From Neurospora tetrasperma FGSC 2508 (taxonomy: Eukaryota > Ascomycota > Sordariomycetes > Sordariales > Sordariaceae), in the NCBI RefSeq assembly GCF_000213175.1, contig NW_009799104.1:2696632-2760631 (forward strand): a stretch of DNA of 64,000 nt, read 5' to 3'. The first letter of the stretch is position 1, and each line of letters begins with the position of its first letter. The position numbers were made by a program, and so were the translations under genes. The notes below the pieces were generated by a model. That model worked only from the letters and a program-made list of their open reading frames with translations, was not told the DNA's origin and did not search any database. Positions 49,226 to 60,871 of the stretch are shown here, piece after piece.

Positions 49226-51777
49226 TTATATTATTACTAGGGATGAACGAAGTAGGATAGTCAATTACGGCCACAAAAGACGAACTATGCAGCATTAATA
49301 TAAGTATTGGTAACGGTAATTAGAGCTATTACCTGGGTATTAAACGAGACGAGAAGAGGCGATAAGGGAAGAGGCAGAAGAAAAAAGCCGTATATTAAAG
49401 CGTTGTACCTATTCAACAAGCTGTTAGTCTACAAGAACTATTATCCATATTCAACTCTGGCCAATACTTATATATTACTAAAATTCAGCTAATAGATAAT
49501 GATACCACCAATTACCATCACATTAGTTAGGCGGACACTATAGGGATAATAACAGGTAAATTAATACATTACTACAATTATATCAAGATAATATCCCAGT
49601 TAATCCAGGCCTAGATGGCCTGGTAATAAAGGCGCCGTTCAAACAGCTTCGAGATATCGATAATATAAATACGCTCGGTTTGAACGGCTGGAAGCCTAAC
49701 AATAATGGCCTTATTAGTGTCTTAAATTGCTAGAATATCGAGGGTGCAGATATAGCTATTTATACGCATTTTGGTAAGTATAAGAAAAATGCGGCGTTCT
49801 GACTTGTTCTTCTGGTTATGTACGAAGATGTAGTCGATACGACTAAAGTCAGGCTTGTGTCGGTAGTGGATATAATTGCCAATATTAAAGGTATAGCGCT
49901 TATAGGTCCTACTATGGCATAAAGTCTGTTAGTAGTCGTTATTGACTAAGTACATATAGGTAATCGGAGGCGTCTTCGGAACTACTTTGTAGAATTTTCC
50001 CGGCCCTATACGTACCCCATAGGCTTCTACACTGTAGCTGGGGCATAATATAACAACGCCTTAACGGCTCGCTATACTATTATTATCGTATAGATAGTAT
50101 ACGTATAATAATATGCGTGTAATGTGCAGACCGAACTGTAGAAGAGATGGGAAACCTACAATAGGATGTAAGGACGGGAGTGTATAATGCTAGGAATAGA
50201 TGAACTATGCTAGGGATAGGGGAAAATACTAGGGGAAAAGTAGGGATAGGGGTAATAAATTTATTTATTCAAAAAAGATACCCGCTTAGTATATTATACT
50301 ATGCTTGGGCCAAACCTCTTGATGTATGGTATGCCATAGTCTTTGTTATATGCATTTGATAGGGTACGACGGAAGATATCGGACATAGATTTGGATGTCT
50401 GGGGCAAGGTATATAGCTGACCAGTATCTAGGTTAATACTAGCTGAAATAGGGTAGTAGATCTTCCTTATTACGGTAGGTTTGAATTTACTAATAGTTGA
50501 AGGTCGTAGATGGATAGTATTAGCAGATAAGTCGATATCCGATTTATCTTCAAACTCGAACTCTATTAAGCCTAATCTAATCTTATCTTCCTGGTTGATT
50601 AGTGACTCGAAGAGGCTGGGCGCCTGGCCGGCGATATCTTTAATTCCCTATATCAGCTTTGGATTAGATAGTATAAATATATTTAATAGTACGAATTGAA
50701 TAGTATGAACGATGCGCTCGTATTGTAGAATCTATTTTCTGATATCTTTACTGTTGGTCGTTTCGGTTATCTTCTTGAATTGTTTATTGTATTTAATTAT
50801 TGTTAGTCTTTGTTTAAATATATTAATTATTTTTTAATATTGCGGGTTCTGGTTTTATACACTCAAATGGATTTGCAATGTGGGGCAGCCCGGTGCTGGG
50901 CCGAGATTTCGTATATATAATACCCGCCTCGGGAATTTAGGGGTATTTATTAGTACGTTTATTCATTTGTGATATTTTTCTTCCGCCAATACGTTCAGTA
51001 GTCTAGGTGGACTATACTCTTCGTATATATCGGTATAATAAATGCCTATATGTATATTCGGTCGCAAAGCTTTTCTAATATATTCTTTTGCTCTCTTCGG
51101 TAGCGGTTAGTCTGGTTGTGCCTCTGCTGCTGCATTTGCAACGGCTTTTGCGGCCGCCTCTACAATCAGTATATTTTCTTCCTCGATACTCTCGATAAGG
51201 GATGCATTATCGAGCCCTGAATTTAATCCTAACGTGGCTATAGACATCGACGAGCGCCTGGAAAGTTGAGATGGCAGTTCTAATGCACGTGCTCTTTTGA
51301 AGGTATCCTTTGCCGTAGGGTTTTTGGCTATGCCTTCTGCTGCAGCGTTGTATATAAGCTTATACTATAGGCGCCCGTTCCAAATATGGGTGTCTATATT
51401 TTCGTATTCCGACTGCGTATTCTTAGTGTTCATAAGGATACTATTACTACGCGCTATTATAGCTAATCCATACAATATAGCTCTAAGAAAGTAAATATCA
51501 CTTAGATTATCGATACGGTTATATTTAGATAGGGTAATCTTCTACACTTCCCAAACGTATCGGTCAATATACTCCTTTTCTAGCTATACTTCTAGAAATA
51601 GCGGCGTAATGATTGACCATTTACCGTACTCGGTTAGGGTATATCCTTTAAGGTATAATATAGGGGAAGGCAGTACAGTCCAGCCAAGTGGAAAAGACTA
51701 TATACGTAGGGCACGGCTATACTCGACTCTAGACCTTGGCGTCAACAAGGCGTCGAGGAACATTTCGTAGACATGGG

Positions 51778-51874
51778 CTACTATTCCTTTTTTTTTAGAA
51801 AAAAAAGGAGGAAAAAAAATGTTAGCTAGCTATACTAGATAATCACTTCTAGGTACAGACGATTATATACTTAC
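51778..51874 (-). other. Spliceosomal intron in the Tnp2-like gene
   Basis: On the minus strand, donor GTAAGT starts at 51874, a GCTAAC branch-type motif lies about 45 bases on, and AATAG closes it at 51781 (or TAG at 51778; both keep the frame). Coding continues in frame on both sides. The 94-97-bp length is normal for filamentous ascomycetes. It contains T8 and A9 runs. Confidence 0.75.
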
Positions 51875-53399
51875 CTTTAAATTCTAAATGTACTGGATTG
51901 GGCGGGCGGGTTATGATGGTGTCCAATGCTAGTGTTAAGTCGAATAACGCCGGTCTATATTCACTAACCCCCTATTGAGTCCGATACGCCTTTTTATCGC
52001 CTTCTTTCCAGATATTAATATCAACCTCGTGCCGCATCTATAGATGTTGATAATGAAACCGTCTTATTTCGAAAGACTCGCAATTGTTTATAATATCCTA
52101 CTTATTCACTACATGCTCTGGTCCAATAAAACAGAATCGATAGAATTTTAAGCCAGCAGGTCCTATAGTGCTAGAATTCTTGTTTTATTGAGGTATATTG
52201 CTAGTATAATATATAGTAAAGACTGATACTATAGTTGGTTTGCCTTTAATATCCATTATAACACCCTCATCTAATGGCATTAGACAGCCAATCGCATTGA
52301 CTATAGTATTGAAATTGGAAGTATGTGGTCTAAGAACAATTGGAAAAATATTGGTATTTCGGGCACGGCCATTGCCGTATAGTAGGCTAATTGGGGATTG
52401 GTATACGCCCATTACAGAGCGGCGCGCATTACGGTAAATACCAAATCCATCAATGAAAGTAAGCACTAGGCAGCTTAATACCTTAATGCCTCTGTGAACT
52501 TAGTCCTATTAATTTTCGAAGATTTCTCGGCCATATGTCTTAAGCTCTAGCTCCGCTCGCAATAGTTATATAAAGGCTAATAGAGTAATTTGTCTGCTGT
52601 AGTTACTATATACTATATTTTAATTATTGTCGAATGGTTTTTGTAGTATACGTTTGATTAAATAATAACCCTTTTTTTTCAGACTCTCGGGAACGGTACT
52701 ATACTTATAGAACAACTTTCTATCCTTTTTAGAAGACTTAGGTTCAATTAGTAGGCTTCGATCTTCTAAATTATCGCCATCGAAATAATCTATCTATACT
52801 AGTGCAAATCAATCTACTAATTACTAGGGAATCTAATACTCTTACTCGAGACGAATGATTAGTTTGTTTTTTCTAAACTTTATACCATCGTAGACCTGGA
52901 CGCTAAATGCAAAACCCGGAAACTCCGTCTTCTATTTCGTCCATAGAAAGGCACTCGTTAACTACTAGAATAATTTCGCCAAAATATTCGGCATATTTAC
53001 TAGTATAGTTTCTTTCGACGGATCTAATACGGCCAATGTGTAGAATATAGTCTTTATAGTCTTCAGGAAGGCGGTAAGGATAGTCCAAATCCTTAATATC
53101 ATTAAGATATCCAAAGTAAATAAAATCCGAAGGAAAGATAGCCTTTCCAGTATCTTCGGAGTTTAAAACAATTCGATTATCGCTAATGAAATACATATAT
53201 TCGCCAAAGGTTGTACGAACCGAACTTAACCAATATAGAGAATAATAAAGCTCTATTGGATTATTTACGAAATATACTATACCCTTATATATAGTTGTAG
53301 CTATATCCGAATTCAAGAAGGCTTAAAATAATATATAGGGGTCTATAAAGAATAACGATTCCATAACAGTGTTTGGATCCTCCTCGTCATTTGAGCCCA

Positions 53400-53445
53400 C
53401 TTACTATTACTACTGCTACTACTACTGCTACTATTATTGTCTTTT
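53400..53445. repeat. Trinucleotide-rich stretch (TAC/TGC)n
   Basis: Imperfect ACTACTGCT repeats. On the minus strand of the Tnp2-like gene they encode a Ser-rich linker. Confidence 0.75.
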
Positions 53446-54133
53446 TCGCGTAGCCGATTCAGTCTTTATTTTTTCAACTTACAGAGGAATACTGGCTTCC
53501 CTTATATCTAGTAACGGCATTCGACTTTCCACATAGCGTTTCAAGGTTTTCAACTATCAGGGCAATTATTGTATCGCTAGCACTAGTTTGCCATCTTCCC
53601 CACGTAGTGTACCTAGCATTTCGAACTATATACAGTATTCGGTCTAAGTTATATACTTGAAATAGGTATAAATACCAAATAGGAAATTGAAATCTAGTAA
53701 TTCCAAGTATTAATGGCAGTGATAGTGTATAAGAGTAGATTTGTCGGTAATACCTTCGATAGGTTCAGCTAATTGAATTGGTTTTTATTTATCTATTCAG
53801 TTACTAATATAGAATTCGTTGTAAATATCTTCGTCGATAAAATCCTCGTCAAATGCAACGGTTTCTGGCTCGTTGTCGAAATCTCGCTTAGTATATTCCA
53901 AATCGAGGCGAAGTTGTTCTTCATTGAAACCAACCGGTAAAATATCATTATAATCTCTACTATCGATTATTAAGGCTTAGAATCTACTTCGAAGTAATAC
54001 GTCCTAATCAATGGCACTTATAATAAGTTAGTTATAATGAACTTATATTATACCTTAGATTCTCCTTACCGTTATCGTCGTCGTCGTCGTCGTTCACATC
54101 TTCCCAATCGTTGTTATTGTTATCGTTATTCAT

Positions 54134-54989
54134 AATCCTAATAGCTGGATCCGATATAACCGTATAGTTGTCGCCATCAAGAAGCGGGGCATATCTAGTA
54201 CTTGGTGATTTATACCGTTGCTATTGTTGTTGCTGTTTAAGTTATTGTCGGTTAGAATCAGCTGGCTATTATCGAAGTACACCGCAACTACCACGCCTAA
54301 CGCAAAATAGTTGTTTGCCCAAGTGCACTAGTTCCATACAAGGTATAGTCCTAGGAGCGCGTAGGCCGGGCATTGTGAATAATACCCTTTCTAGTAAGGA
54401 AGTGTTGAACTTGTAAGATTGCAGTGTTGGAAGGACGCGGTAGATTTGGATAAATAAATGATTTAATATCGGTAATATTAATAATCATATATAAAATCGA
54501 CCACGACGGAATCCCGAATTTCAAATAATAATATTATACGTTATATCTCCTAATCAACCGTTTGTTGGATTCCTATTCACTTTATTAGATTTCATTCACT
54601 ACATTTAGGTATAAATAAAGTACAATATACTAAAGTACTATTGTAGTAGGATAAATATTTGATTGGCTGGAACCCCTGCATCCTTAAGTTCTAGGTCCTC
54701 CGAACTGTACTAGACTTACAATATTGCTCCCAAACTCTAATTTTAATCTTCACCCTTCACTATTTACTACAACTTTCACATATTAACCAGCGCTAACTAT
54801 TACGATACCCCGCGATTTCATCCAAATTCTTATTTGCAATATGAAATATATTTACTATATAGTATACCATAGAATAGAAGGCGGTAGAATAGAAGGTAGT
54901 AGAATTGTATATATTGTATATATATTTCTGCTAACTCTCCCCCTCCAATTTTTTAAACTCTCCCCTCCCATCTTATAACCTCATTAAAT

Positions 54990-55034
<45 letters not shown>

Positions 55035-55176
55035 CTAGTTACATACTCGTTATCGCGCAATCCTATTACTAGCTAATTAAACCGCCGATCTAAGGTTCGT
55101 TTCAAATTGCGCTCGCTGTAAATTGACTAATACCTATTATTATTATTACTATATTTTATTAATATTTTAATAGAAT
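54134..55176. other. Non-coding stretch with microsatellite
   Basis: No gene is supported. It contains an (AAT)n array at about 54995-55035. The plus-strand open frame at 54168-54416 has no recognisable content. The right end of the Tnp2-like element should lie here but was not found. Confidence 0.5.
54994..55036. repeat. (AAT)n microsatellite
   Basis: About 14 AAT units with one interruption. Confidence 0.92.
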
Positions 55177-55453
55177 ATAGCTCCCAAGGATAGGTAGGGC
55201 GCGGCTCCTCCTAATTCTTCCTATAGCCGTTATAGGGGTAAAGGCGCGGGTAAAACAGGTATAGGTAAGAAGGGCCTAATTAAAAAGGTATCGTTTTTGG
55301 CCCACGATGATGATAAATCTAATATTGAAGAATCTTCGTCGTTAGAGGAGTCTGAAGAAGAGGACGAAAATAATAAGGACGATGATATTGTATTGAAAAA
55401 GCGATCCGCTAGTAGCCTTGTACCTCCTCCCCGCTATAAAGGCCGCGGTTAAA
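55177..55453 (+). pseudogene. Gag-like ORF, N-terminal exon or small ORF
   Basis: A plus-strand frame starting at an ATA that probably was ATG (55177). It encodes a basic, Gly/Arg-rich start (YSRYRGKGAGKTGIGKKG), an acidic middle (ESSSLEESEEEDENN), then a KKRSASS and PPPRYKGRG end, where it stops at TAA. The frame differs from that of the longer ORF at 55980-58223, so either an intron joins them or they are two genes. The composition resembles RNA-binding or nucleocapsid N-termini. No known family recognised. Confidence 0.5.
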
Positions 55454-55629
55454 TAAGTCTGTTACATCCAGTATTTTAATCTTATTTAGATATTGTCTAA
55501 TATTTCTATAGCGTAATATTACTTTACTGTATAAGTAAGATAACCGGAAGCAGCGGTTTAGTTGGTATATGTAATCAATTATAATTATATTAATAGATGT
55601 TTTAGTTAAGAACTTATAAATTCCAATTC

Positions 55630-55670
55630 GTAATAAGGGTTAAGGTTAGGGTTAAGGTTAGGGTCCTATT
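55630..55670. repeat. Interstitial telomere-like repeats
   Basis: GGGTTAAGGTTAGGG is followed by TTAAGGTTAGGG between the two gag-like frames. Too short and degenerate to be a telomere. Confidence 0.7.
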
Positions 55671-55979
55671 CCTAAAATCAACGTAATATTACATGGCTGT
55701 CAGAATTAATAATATAATTAATATTATTAAGACCAATTTTCTCAAAGATCCGGCCGTAAATTTCCCTAGTACTTACCTCCTAGTTAGTTTTCTTCCTAGG
55801 AAACTGAATATTAGCTATTTCTATTATACGGATCTGGCCGGGGTTTATTCCCTATAGGCTAGCAAGGCCAGTACTTTCCCCAGCCAATCCCCTCCCTAGT
55901 ACTACAATTAAACTAAGTATTACCGGAACCCCCCGTGAATGACCCTATACGAAGCGACCAGAGTATACCGTCAATTGAA

Positions 55980-58223
55980 ATTCTTTATGACTCGCAACTC
56001 TAACCAGTATTTGAAAATATCAATAAACGTACCATAGAACGGTCAATAAAGTGCAATAACCCTCCTCAATTTCCTCAGCCCCTTAGTCCATCTATACCTG
56101 GCTATAGTCCCTCTAATACACCTAGTAATAACTAAGGAACTCCCGGTGCTGGCTCCCGTGCTTGCGGTTCTAGTACGATTGGTTCTCGTATTGCTAGCCC
56201 TAGTGCTAGCTCTCGTACTATTAGTTCTAGTACTTATGGCTACGAATTATCTACACTCGGTAGTACTAACTCGGGCTTCTTATTTGAAACTGCTTTTCCA
56301 CCAGGCAATTTTAGCAATATATAATTATTGTAGTCTAGCGGTACTATACCCCAATATCGCAACTTCCAGCCCAATTATAATTAAGAGTATAACTAAGAGT
56401 ATACTCCTCTCGGCTACGGTCGTAGCTATAACCGTCCTCCTCCCGGCTATAGCCCTCCTCCTCCCGGCTATAGTCGCGGCTACGGCCCTCCTCCCGGATA
56501 CAGTTATAGCTATAGCTAAGGTTACAATCCTAGCTACGGCAATGAATATAATTATAATACTAGTCCCCAACAACAATAATAACAACCCGAACTAGAAATT
56601 CCAAAAGGTCGCGGTAGTCGTAGTCGCCAGTCCAAAGGTAGAGGATCTACCAGTAGATCCTCTATATAGGACAGAAATACAATTAATAAAGAGGAGGAGC
56701 CCCTTAAAAATAGATACCCCAACTATTTCTTCGAACCAACCCGAGAGAACCTTTATACCATAAGGGAAATTAGCGCACCGTTACGTATAGAGTTCAATAA
56801 TAATAATATCAAAATAAATAACGTTATAATTTCTGTACCTAAGGAAGAAACGGCTATAGTCGTTAATAAGATCTATTAATAAATATGTTAGTATATATTC
56901 GTATACCATTCGAATTGGTTCGCTGGTTGGGTTGTTAAGCGGGCTGCCCCTAATGTCGATACCCGCTCGCTAAGATTCTAATAGCTTCGTACTTATATTA
57001 AAAATATTTATAAGACCCAAAAGAATCGATTCTTATAGGTAAAGTTCTATACCTTCTTCCTTACAAGAATTAAAAATCACCCTAAACTTCTAGAGTTCGA
57101 CTACGACGATAAAGAGGATAAAGCGATATTTACCGAATTAGTAGAGCCCTAAATTACAACTCATTATTTCGAGGATATCTTTTCCTATATCGTACCTTAT
57201 ATCGACTACCAAACTACTTTCAATAATAAAGAGTATATTCTATACTACTTCTTATATAGTATAATTATTAAATTAAGTATAATAGTTTATTATATAATCT
57301 AGTCCGAAGCTAGGTTGAACGTTGGCTGTAGACCGGGAATTAGTTTGGTTAAGTAAAAGGATTAGAATATACGAAACGATTATTTAGATATATTTAACAA
57401 TTTTATTTTCTATAACAATTTTATTGAGTGCGACCGTAATTTAATTATAGAGATCCCGCTCGAATTAATTATTATACAGCAAGCCAGAAGCAGTATTAAT
57501 ATAGAAATTCTAGAACGGTCTACTACTATCCCATGCCCGCTGCGACGTAGAATACTTTGCGACCTTAATACAATGGTAGTCAAATGGTTAGTAATACTAA
57601 TATATATTGCCTAATATACTATCCAAACTAGTAGTCCCGCTAGCCCCGCTGGTCCTAGTTTTAATCCTGGTCCTATTTATAGTCCTGTTTATGGTCCTGG
57701 TAGTATACTTGGTGGCGCTGGTATTGGATTTTAATATATTTTTGGGCTTGGATTTAGCTCTATATATAATAGCCCTCGTTATAATCCGTATAACCGTCCT
57801 AGCAATAAGCGCCATAAGGGTAATAGTCGCTAGGAACGTAGCGAACTAACCCCTATATTCTATTATTGCTATAGTGGTGGTACTAGTACTGGTAATTGTA
57901 CGGGTACTACCTTAGAGCGTTAGTTTCCAATTTCTTAGAAGGGATATAGTAATAATAATAATAAAGATAATAATCTCCCTAATCGTTATCGTTATTGCAA
58001 TCGCGGCCGTTGCAGTAAGTCCTATAACACTACTTCGTCCTCGGATCACCAATGTAGCCAGCCCTAGCCCGGCATTAATAATGCCGATATCACCCCCCCG
58101 AATCCCAGGCGTACCCGTATGCCTGCTCCTACCGCCACCTCCCCTTCGTCGGCGGTATTACAGTCGGCCACTATCGACTCAACTACTCTTAAAAAGGGTA
58201 TAAGTTCCCTCTATTTGTCTTGA
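55980..58223 (+). pseudogene. Uncharacterised gag-like ORF, Tyr/Gly/Pro-rich with Cys/His end
   Basis: One plus-strand frame can be followed without indels from at least 56150 to a TGA at 58221-58223, broken only by TAA/TAG. It starts with Ser/Pro-rich sequence. Then comes a Tyr/Gly/Pro-rich repeat (56412-56515: PPPGYS units), then a Gly/Arg/Ser segment with KGRGS twice (56600-56660). A folded-looking domain follows at about 56700-57480 (NRYPNYFFEPTREN, SNWFAGWVVKRAAPNVDTR, NHPKLLEFDYDDKEDKAIF). A second Tyr/Gly/Pro-rich stretch is at 57640-57830. Near 57985-58060 it reads YCNRGRC, then HQC, a possible zinc-binding motif. Such a layout resembles ORF1/gag proteins of retroelements, including tyrosine-recombinase ones, but no polymerase follows. 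Function unproven. Confidence 0.55.
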
Positions 58224-58438
58224 GCGCTTTTAGTATTACTTTCTCAAAATACTAGTATTTATAGATATTGATGTTTAATAGAATATTGTCTACTAGTATA
58301 TATTGCGATAATTTATAGTAATATTGTAGTATGTAGTAATATACGATGATTCAACAATATGGTTGTCGATATTACAGAATCTAGGATTATCGCATCTAGT
58401 ATTAGAGTCAGCCTTAGCTAATCGTGCCGTTTATGTTC

Positions 58439-58601
58439 AAGTCGGAGGAGCGACGACATCCCGTGTCCTAACAAGTTTAATAGTAATTAAAGTCGGAGGA
58501 GCGATATTTTGAATAACATCCCGTATCCTAATAATTGGCGGTTGAATATAATTGAAATCAGAGGAGTAATATCGTTCCGTATCCTAGCGAGCTTAATTAA
58601 T
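58439..58601. repeat. Three degenerate tandem repeats
   Basis: Three units of 47-65 bp begin AAGTCGGAGGAGCGA (or a decayed form) and contain CATCCCGTGTCCTAA. They start at about 58439, 58490 and 58555. The copies differ by transitions plus an 11-bp insertion in the second. They lie downstream of the gag-like ORF and may be terminal repeats of its element. Confidence 0.8.
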
Positions 58602-58968
58602 ATATTTATTTAAGTATTTCCTTTGTGTTTTTATTTTTATTACCTATATTATTGTATTTAATTAATTCTTTGTAACTATATTGTATTGTACTATGACCGT
58701 GACTTAATTGTTATATGAAAGTAGGAGCGTAGGATAGCGCTTGCGGTTTGTTATAGTCGTAATCTGATTTGACTCGCAGCTACCGCCTTTGAATAGTTTA
58801 TTTGCGCTTCCAAGAACCAACCGTTGTATGTTACGCAACCGTAGCGCTAGTGAGAACCGTTCTTTCCTTAAATAATGTAATTGACTGTTGTGCGACGGTT
58901 TGTAGTAAGGAACTGTCTTGTGATTGTAGCGAGACGGTATCCTGTGTTCTATATACCGCTAGCTAAGA
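58602..58968. other. GC-moderate non-coding stretch
   Basis: No gene seen. It is less mutated than the neighbouring MULE relic and contains several short inverted motifs (for example TTGCGGTTTG and CAACCGT). It may be the 3' region of the element carrying the gag-like ORF or the start of MULE-6. Confidence 0.4.
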
Positions 58969-59495
58969 TGATTACTAATACTTTAAAGATAACTAAATTA
59001 CTATAGCCAGAGGCAGCGAGGCCTAGGGCAGCGACGAAAAAGAATCTAATAATAGGGACTTACGCAATAGTAATTCTAACGAATCTAATTAACAAAGCGA
59101 GGTACGCAATTAAGAAAACGAAGATAATATTAAGCGGTTGCGCCGTATATATAGTAAAGTTAGAACGGCTACTAGAACGTAGGCTAGGCTGGGTCTAATT
59201 TCTATGAGGATTACTAATACTAGAGCTGGCCTCTTTTATTTATAGTAGTATATAATCTACTCCTCATCTAGATTAGACTTTAAAAAGGTATGGTCCCTCC
59301 TCTACTATTAATTTGAAGGGGCCCAGAAAGCTATTATTAAGTAGATTAGGCTTGAATTTATACTTTACTAACTAGAGTAGGCAAATCACTATACGAAGTA
59401 CTTCTTTAATTATAGATAGCGTATTATATTATTGAATAAACTTAATAATAGCTTGTTGAAATCGTATATACTATTAAACTCCCAATCAAAAAATA

Positions 59496-60871
59496 CTGTC
59501 CCCCCCCCTCCAATGCCTAATGCACCGCATTTATCACCAACCTTCTAGATTGCATTCTGCTACCAAAACCAGATTATTTTTAATGATTTTAATTGCAAAT
59601 GAAAGGTAGAGATTTATTCTAATACTTGGTGTACCAGCCTTTTGCTCTTCTAGCTGCCTCCAACCGATTTGGTATCGATGTAATTAAGCTATTAATGAAG
59701 TTTTGAGGGATCCGGTTCTATACGTCAACGAGTATCTTAGAAACGCGGCGGATATTAGCCTTATTATCCGTCAAAAAATAAAGCTGAGGGAATTCCTTCC
59801 TTAATATCCGCTTTATTCGATTCCAGACGTATTCAATAGGGTTTAAATCCGGACTATATAGTGGATACGCTATATACCAAATACTATAACCCTCTAACCA
59901 GTCTTTAGTTGCTCTTAAAATATAAATCCGAGTATTATTTTGAAGGAAAAAAGTACCCGGGCAATAATAAGGTATTGATCTATCCTCCAAAGTATCAATA
60001 TAGCTATTTAAGGTGTACCCGTTCCTTAGAGATTAATACTTACGGTTTATAATAATCAAATCCGATTTGCCTCCTCTCTAGATTATCCCCCAGACTATTA
60101 AAGAGATCGATACTTTAACGTAAGTTTTGAAATTGATGAGGCCGGGTTTAAACTTATCCTAAGGCCGACGAAATACTTAATAATCGGGCTAATCAGGCGC
60201 ATTTTGGACCGAATATTCATTAGAATAATTGCCCTAATATTATATTTAATATCACAATAAGAATAATTTAAGAAAAGAATAGGCTTACCTCCAATACAAT
60301 ACCTCCTTAACGGCGGAATTCCTTAGCTTATTCAAGTCTCCTTTTGATATCGTCCTTGGAAAGAGGAATCCTCTTCATTAAAATCTATTTGCAGCAATAA
60401 TCCTTCCCCAAAATCCGTCGGAGGGTGTTCTTTGAAATGCTAATACTACTAGTATTAATAAGAGCTGCCCAGTTCATTCTAGGGCTCCTTTTGACTATTT
60501 AATAGATATATCGCTTTTCTACATTAGTAAACTTCTCTTTTCGACCTTTCCCGGGGAGTGCTTTTAAAGTATAGTGGTTCTGAAAGTGTTTTAAATTCTA
60601 GTGATAGTTTTAATACTGCAATCAAATTAGGCGGCTAATTAGCGTCGCGGGACTCCTATATTTCGCAATACAATTATAGCTAAGCATTCGGCTTCCGTTA
60701 AATCCTTCCTAAATCCCCTTGAACTCCGAAAATCTCGGGTTAAAACCCTACTAAGGGCTTCCATTTTAGCCGGAGAATAGCGGAGTTATAGGGGTTGCAA
60801 GAAAAGGTAAATACAATTGTTGTAGTCAGCGGAAAGGATTTTACAAATACATGGAGGTGGGGGGGGGATAG
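59496..60871 (-). mobile_element. Tc1/mariner element, 1376 bp
   Basis: Termini CTGTCCCCCCCCCTCCA at the left and the near-complementary right end, flanked by TA on both sides (59494-59495 and 60872-60873). The coding strand is minus. The G/C runs in the inverted repeats are unusual in length. Confidence 0.9.
59619..60764 (-). pseudogene. Tc1/mariner DDE transposase, decayed
   Basis: ATG at 60764 to TAG at 59619 is 1146 bp, exactly 382 codons, so no net frameshift. The N-terminus reads LTEAECLAIIVLRNIGVPRR, a helix-turn-helix start, then a RIILGKDYCCK-type linker. A 90-codon open piece at 59718-59990 carries the C-terminal catalytic half. The second catalytic Asp (QDN in the family) reads QNN; 34 residues later comes NPIEYVW with Glu kept, so it belongs to the DD34E group. 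It ends with LEAARRAKGWYTKY. Internal stops are TAA/TAG at Gln and Trp positions. Confidence 0.88.

Larger units (their letters stand above)
49500..54133 (-). pseudogene. Tnp2-like transposase gene (KDZ/CACTA-like), decayed, with intron
   Basis: A large minus-strand gene whose frame is interrupted only by TAA/TAG at Gln-type codons. The N-terminal region reads RYVESRMPLLDIREASIPL (about 53500-53560). An open 137-codon piece at 52903-53316 includes SLYWLSSVRTTFGEYMYF, FPSDFIYF and HIGRIRSV. The open stretch at 52185-52466 reads FIDGFGIYRN, MGVY, IFPIVLRPHTSNF. Near 52110-52140 a FYRFCFIGPEH segment could bind metal. I recall this block order from fungal proteins annotated as Tnp2-type transposases, but I am not certain of the superfamily. 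After the intron (51778-51874) the frame continues with VYEMFLDALLTPRSRVEYSR. The C-terminal part reads PPITYMYLVNNDY and IDYIFVHNQ (about 49800-49975). The start at 54133 and end near 49500 are approximate. Confidence 0.62.

Noticed and set aside
53990-54065. Second intron near the start of the Tnp2-like gene
   Set aside because: Donor-like GTATAA or GTAAGG, a CTAAC motif and TTAG are present, but neither pairing joins the upstream ATG frame to the downstream frame.
56146-56595. 149-codon Leu/Val-rich frame and an 86-codon opposite-strand frame
   Set aside because: Both overlap the gag-like ORF in other frames; its GYSPPP-type codons give Leu/Val runs in the shifted frame.
57597-57849. Two overlapping frames on opposite strands (Leu/Val-rich and Thr/Arg-rich)
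   Set aside because: Shadows of the second Tyr/Gly/Pro-rich block of the gag-like ORF.
58439-58601. CRISPR-like array
   Set aside because: Units are unequal, adjacent without unique spacers, and diverge by RIP-type transitions; the genome is eukaryotic.
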